DNA of 23,513 bases. Source: CAZJYC01 sp964550165 (GTDB lineage: Bacteria; Acidobacteriota; Aminicenantia; Aminicenantales; Aminicenantaceae). The stretch covers positions 1 to 23,513 of the forward strand of contig CAZJYC010000040.1 in NCBI GenBank assembly GCA_964550165.1, read 5' to 3'. Both the position numbers and the translations under genes were made by a program. Below the pieces are notes generated by a model that worked only from the letters and a program-made list of their open reading frames with translations, did no database searches and had not been told where the DNA came from. This document shows positions 21,043 to 23,513 of this stretch, piece by piece; the first letter of the stretch is position 1, and every line of letters begins with the position of its first letter.

Positions 21043-23400
21043 ATGGAGATCAATTTTGAGAAGATAAATAAAATTTTTGGCTGTGCTCAATCCGAAGGCC
21101 GGAATTTTCTCCTGGAACATGAAGTTTACGAGATATTGGGTGAGGCTGGAATTAAGACGCCCAAATGCCTTTTCATCAAGAAGGGCCAGAAGGTCAGCAA
21201 AAAAGACTTAAGCTGTTTCACAAGTGAATTTCTCGCGGTAAAAGTTATCGCCCCTGTGATCGTCCACAAGACAGATGTCGGAGGGGTCCAGTTTGTCGAG
21301 CGGGATGAGGAGGCTATAAACCAGACCTGCCAGAAAATGCGGGCAACCGTTCCCCAAAAGTTTCAGGAATGGATGAAAAAGTTTCCCCAGTCCGGGATGA
21401 AGAAAGCTCTTTCGCTTGAAGAGATTAAGGAAGAAATCAAGGGCTTTCTCATCTGCGAGATGGTGGATTATGACAAAACAGGATTTGGGACCGAGCTCCT
21501 CATGGGGCTCAGGAATGCAAGGGAGTTCGGACCCATCGTCACCATGGGTGTGGGAGGCGTGGAGATTGAGTATCTCAACGAAAGGATAAAGGAAGGCCAA
21601 GCCATCTCCATCGGGTCTGCGCTAATCCTGCAAAGGAAAGACATTCTGCGCATTCTCGAGCCTCTTGCCGTTTACGATAAACTGGTGGGCAAAGTTCGCG
21701 GCAAGAAAGCCTTGATCACAAAGGAAGAGCTGGTTGAGACTTACCTTCGCTTTCAGCAACTAGGAGCCCATTACTCGCCGTATGAAGCTGGCCATTCCTA
21801 TGTCATCGAAGAGATGGAAGTCAATCCCTTTGTCGTTCAGGACAAAGAACTCATCGCTCTGGATGGGATGTGCCGCTTTTCCAGGAATCATCAAGAGATC
21901 AAGATGCGCCAATTCTGGAACATCCAGTATCTCCTCAAACCCCGCAGCATCGGGATTATCGGTGTTTCAGAAAAGATGAATGTCGGGCACATCATCCTCA
22001 ACAACATCCTCAAGGAGGGTTTTCCAAACTGGAATGTCTATGTCGTCAAACCCGGTCTCAAAGAGATGGAAGGTTGCGCCTGCGTGCCGGCCATTGCGGA
22101 TTTACCAAAGACTGTGGATTTGTTCATCGTTTCGGTCGGAGCCGAGCAGATTTATGAAGTGATAGAGGAACTCATCAAGCACGAAAAGGCACAGTCCGCC
22201 ATCATCATCGCCGGAGGTATCGGAGAGAAAAAGGGAACCCAGGAGTTGGAAGAAAAAGTAAAGAAACTTATTGAAGAAAGCCGGAAGGCAGGAAAACTCA
22301 CCCCTGTGGTTAATGGCGGCAACTGTCTCGGCATCTACTCCATGCCCGGGAAATACAACACCATGTTTGTCCCCGAATACAAGCTTCCCCGAATCACAGC
22401 TCGAAAGACAAACCTTGTCTATTTAAGCCAGAGCGGGGCGTTCATGATTTCCCGCATGAGCAAACTGCCCAACATCGAACCGCTTTATGCCATCTCCATC
22501 GGAAACCAGATTGACCTTACAGTCTCAGATTATCTGAATTATTTTAAGAGTGAGGATGAGGCAAAGGTTTTTGGAATCTACATGGAAGGATTCCTGCCTG
22601 CAGACGGACTGGCTCTGACCAGAGCTGCCCGCGATATCGTCAAGCAAGAGGGAAAGATGATCGTCCTTTACAAAGCAGGACGAACGCCGGAAGGACAGGC
22701 TGCCACGGCCAGCCATACAGCCTCTGTTGCCGGCGATTATGTTGTCACCCGCTCTATCCTGGAAGAAGTTGGAATCATAGTTGCCGAAACAATCTTCGAG
22801 TTCGAAAATTATGTCAAGAATTTATCGTTCTTAGCCCATAAAGTCATCCGCGGCAAGCGGATTGCCCTCATCAGCAACGCTGGATTTGAGTGCGTGACCA
22901 TGGCCGACAACCTCAAAGGAGACCAGGAATTTATTCTGGCCGAGCTGTCTTCGAAAACCATTAAAAGAATAACCAGCGCTCTGAAGTCCCTTGGAATTCA
23001 CCGCTTCCAGGATGTTCACAATCCCCTGGATACAACTCCTGTGGCGGATGATTCCGTTTTTGCGGAGTGCGTTTCTGCCATGCTTGAGGACGAAAATGTG
23101 GACTGTGCCGTAGTCTCGCCCGTTCCCATGTCGCCTGCTATGCAGACTTTGGTTCCAGCCAGGTTTCATGAGGAAAACCTTTATCATCCCAAGAGCATTG
23201 TCATGCGCCTCATCGATATTTTCCAGAAGACAGAAAAGCCTTTTGTGGTCAACCTCGATGCAGGCGATATTTTTGATCCTATAGAAGATTGCCTGGAACA
23301 AGCAGGAGTCCCCACTTTCAGGCGCGCCGACATCGCCGTCCAGTTTCTGAGAAAATACATCAACAACCGCCTCAGAATCCGCCAGCACTATGAGGAGTAG
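21043..23400 (+). CDS. NDP-forming acyl-CoA synthetase, fused subunits in beta-alpha order
   Basis: A 785-residue enzyme converting acyl-CoA plus ADP (or GDP) and phosphate to acid, CoA and ATP (or GTP). Residues 20-290 are the beta part, an ATP-grasp domain with KVIAPVIVHKTDVGG (67-81) and the metal-site region EEMEVNPFVV (256-265). Residues 295-770 are the alpha part: a CoA-binding Rossmann domain (SIGIIGVSEKMNVG), LSQSGAF (461-467) and the phosphohistidine segment ASHTASVAG with His558. The order beta then alpha is opposite to the more usual alpha-beta fusions. The GTG at 21031 is rejected as start because it overlaps the GGAGG that serves the ATG at 21043. With IorAB it would give ATP from aryl-acetyl-CoA. 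Confidence 0.9.
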   Translation: MEINFEKINKIFGCAQSEGRNFLLEHEVYEILGEAGIKTPKCLFIKKGQKVSKKDLSCFTSEFLAVKVIAPVIVHKTDVGGVQFVERDEEAINQTCQKMRATVPQKFQEWMKKFPQSGMKKALSLEEIKEEIKGFLICEMVDYDKTGFGTELLMGLRNAREFGPIVTMGVGGVEIEYLNERIKEGQAISIGSALILQRKDILRILEPLAVYDKLVGKVRGKKALITKEELVETYLRFQQLGAHYSPYEAGHSYVIEEMEVNPFVVQDKELIALDGMCRFSRNHQEIKMRQFWNIQYLLKPRSIGIIGVSEKMNVGHIILNNILKEGFPNWNVYVVKPGLKEMEGCACVPAIADLPKTVDLFIVSVGAEQIYEVIEELIKHEKAQSAIIIAGGIGEKKGTQELEEKVKKLIEESRKAGKLTPVVNGGNCLGIYSMPGKYNTMFVPEYKLPRITARKTNLVYLSQSGAFMISRMSKLPNIEPLYAISIGNQIDLTVSDYLNYFKSEDEAKVFGIYMEGFLPADGLALTRAARDIVKQEGKMIVLYKAGRTPEGQAATASHTASVAGDYVVTRSILEEVGIIVAETIFEFENYVKNLSFLAHKVIRGKRIALISNAGFECVTMADNLKGDQEFILAELSSKTIKRITSALKSLGIHRFQDVHNPLDTTPVADDSVFAECVSAMLEDENVDCAVVSPVPMSPAMQTLVPARFHEENLYHPKSIVMRLIDIFQKTEKPFVVNLDAGDIFDPIEDCLEQAGVPTFRRADIAVQFLRKYINNRLRIRQHYEE

Positions 23401-23513
23401 GATCATAAAATTGATAGGCTCTCTTCCATTTTGTGGGTATGGAGGAGATGTGCGTAACAAAAAAGCCTCTCAGAGATGGCCGAAGCGACCATTGAAGGTT
23501 TAGCCTTCCCGAG

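Noticed and set aside
20919..21090. Possible short direct repeat: the AT-rich sequence near 20919-20955 resembles the start of the synthetase gene near 21048-21083
   Set aside because: About two-thirds identity over roughly 35 AT-rich bases is not above what chance gives.

Overview
The window looks like a fragment of an anaerobic, fermentative bacterial chromosome of about 50% GC with compact gene spacing. Three things suggest an Aminicenantes/Acidobacteriota-like organism: a Ser/Thr kinase carrying a TolB_N-like domain and TPRs, secreted GerW-domain proteins, and a secreted DUF4091 protein. This placement is an inference from gene style; no rRNA or other marker gene is present. I see no tRNA, rRNA, CRISPR array or intact insertion sequence.

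Layout. Positions 1-446 hold the 3' end of an AAA-ATPase/DUF4143 gene, followed by a short stretch with a possible gene remnant on the minus strand. Positions 690-3133 hold a NodI/NodJ-type ABC exporter pair and a FabG-like short-chain dehydrogenase. Positions 3163-9532 are the most interesting part: a strong promoter and a near-perfect 22-bp palindrome abut the start of a winged-helix/GNAT fusion gene. Behind it, tightly spaced, come a NifB-like radical SAM gene, two different NifH-like genes, a NifD-like gene and a NifK-like gene. After a 505-bp gap comes a cytosolic Ser/Thr kinase with zinc ribbon, TolB_N-like and TPR domains (10038-12413). A minus-strand block follows (17304 down to 12450): a ketopantoate-reductase-like protein, the secreted DUF4091 protein and two secreted GerW-domain proteins. 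The right end (17658-23400) holds a secreted protein of unknown function, then indolepyruvate:ferredoxin oxidoreductase IorA and IorB and a fused NDP-forming acyl-CoA synthetase. Together the last three would ferment aromatic amino acids and make ATP.

The nitrogenase-like operon. The NifB homologue keeps every cluster-binding residue I can identify, so it could make a carbide-containing Fe-S precursor. The NifD homologue keeps the three P-cluster cysteines and the cysteine that aligns with the FeMo-co ligand. The NifK homologue keeps only one of its three P-cluster cysteines, which predicts a [4Fe-4S] cluster held by 3+1 cysteines, as in chlorophyllide oxidoreductase, instead of an 8-Fe P-cluster. 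The two NifH paralogues carry different substitutions at nucleotide-site positions. No NifE, NifN or other nitrogen-fixation gene is in the window. I read this as an uncharacterised nitrogenase-like reductase with its own regulator; its substrate cannot be read from the sequence. The NifD reading frame also appears to contain a pair of compensating one-base frameshifts near its C-terminus (about 7947-8008).
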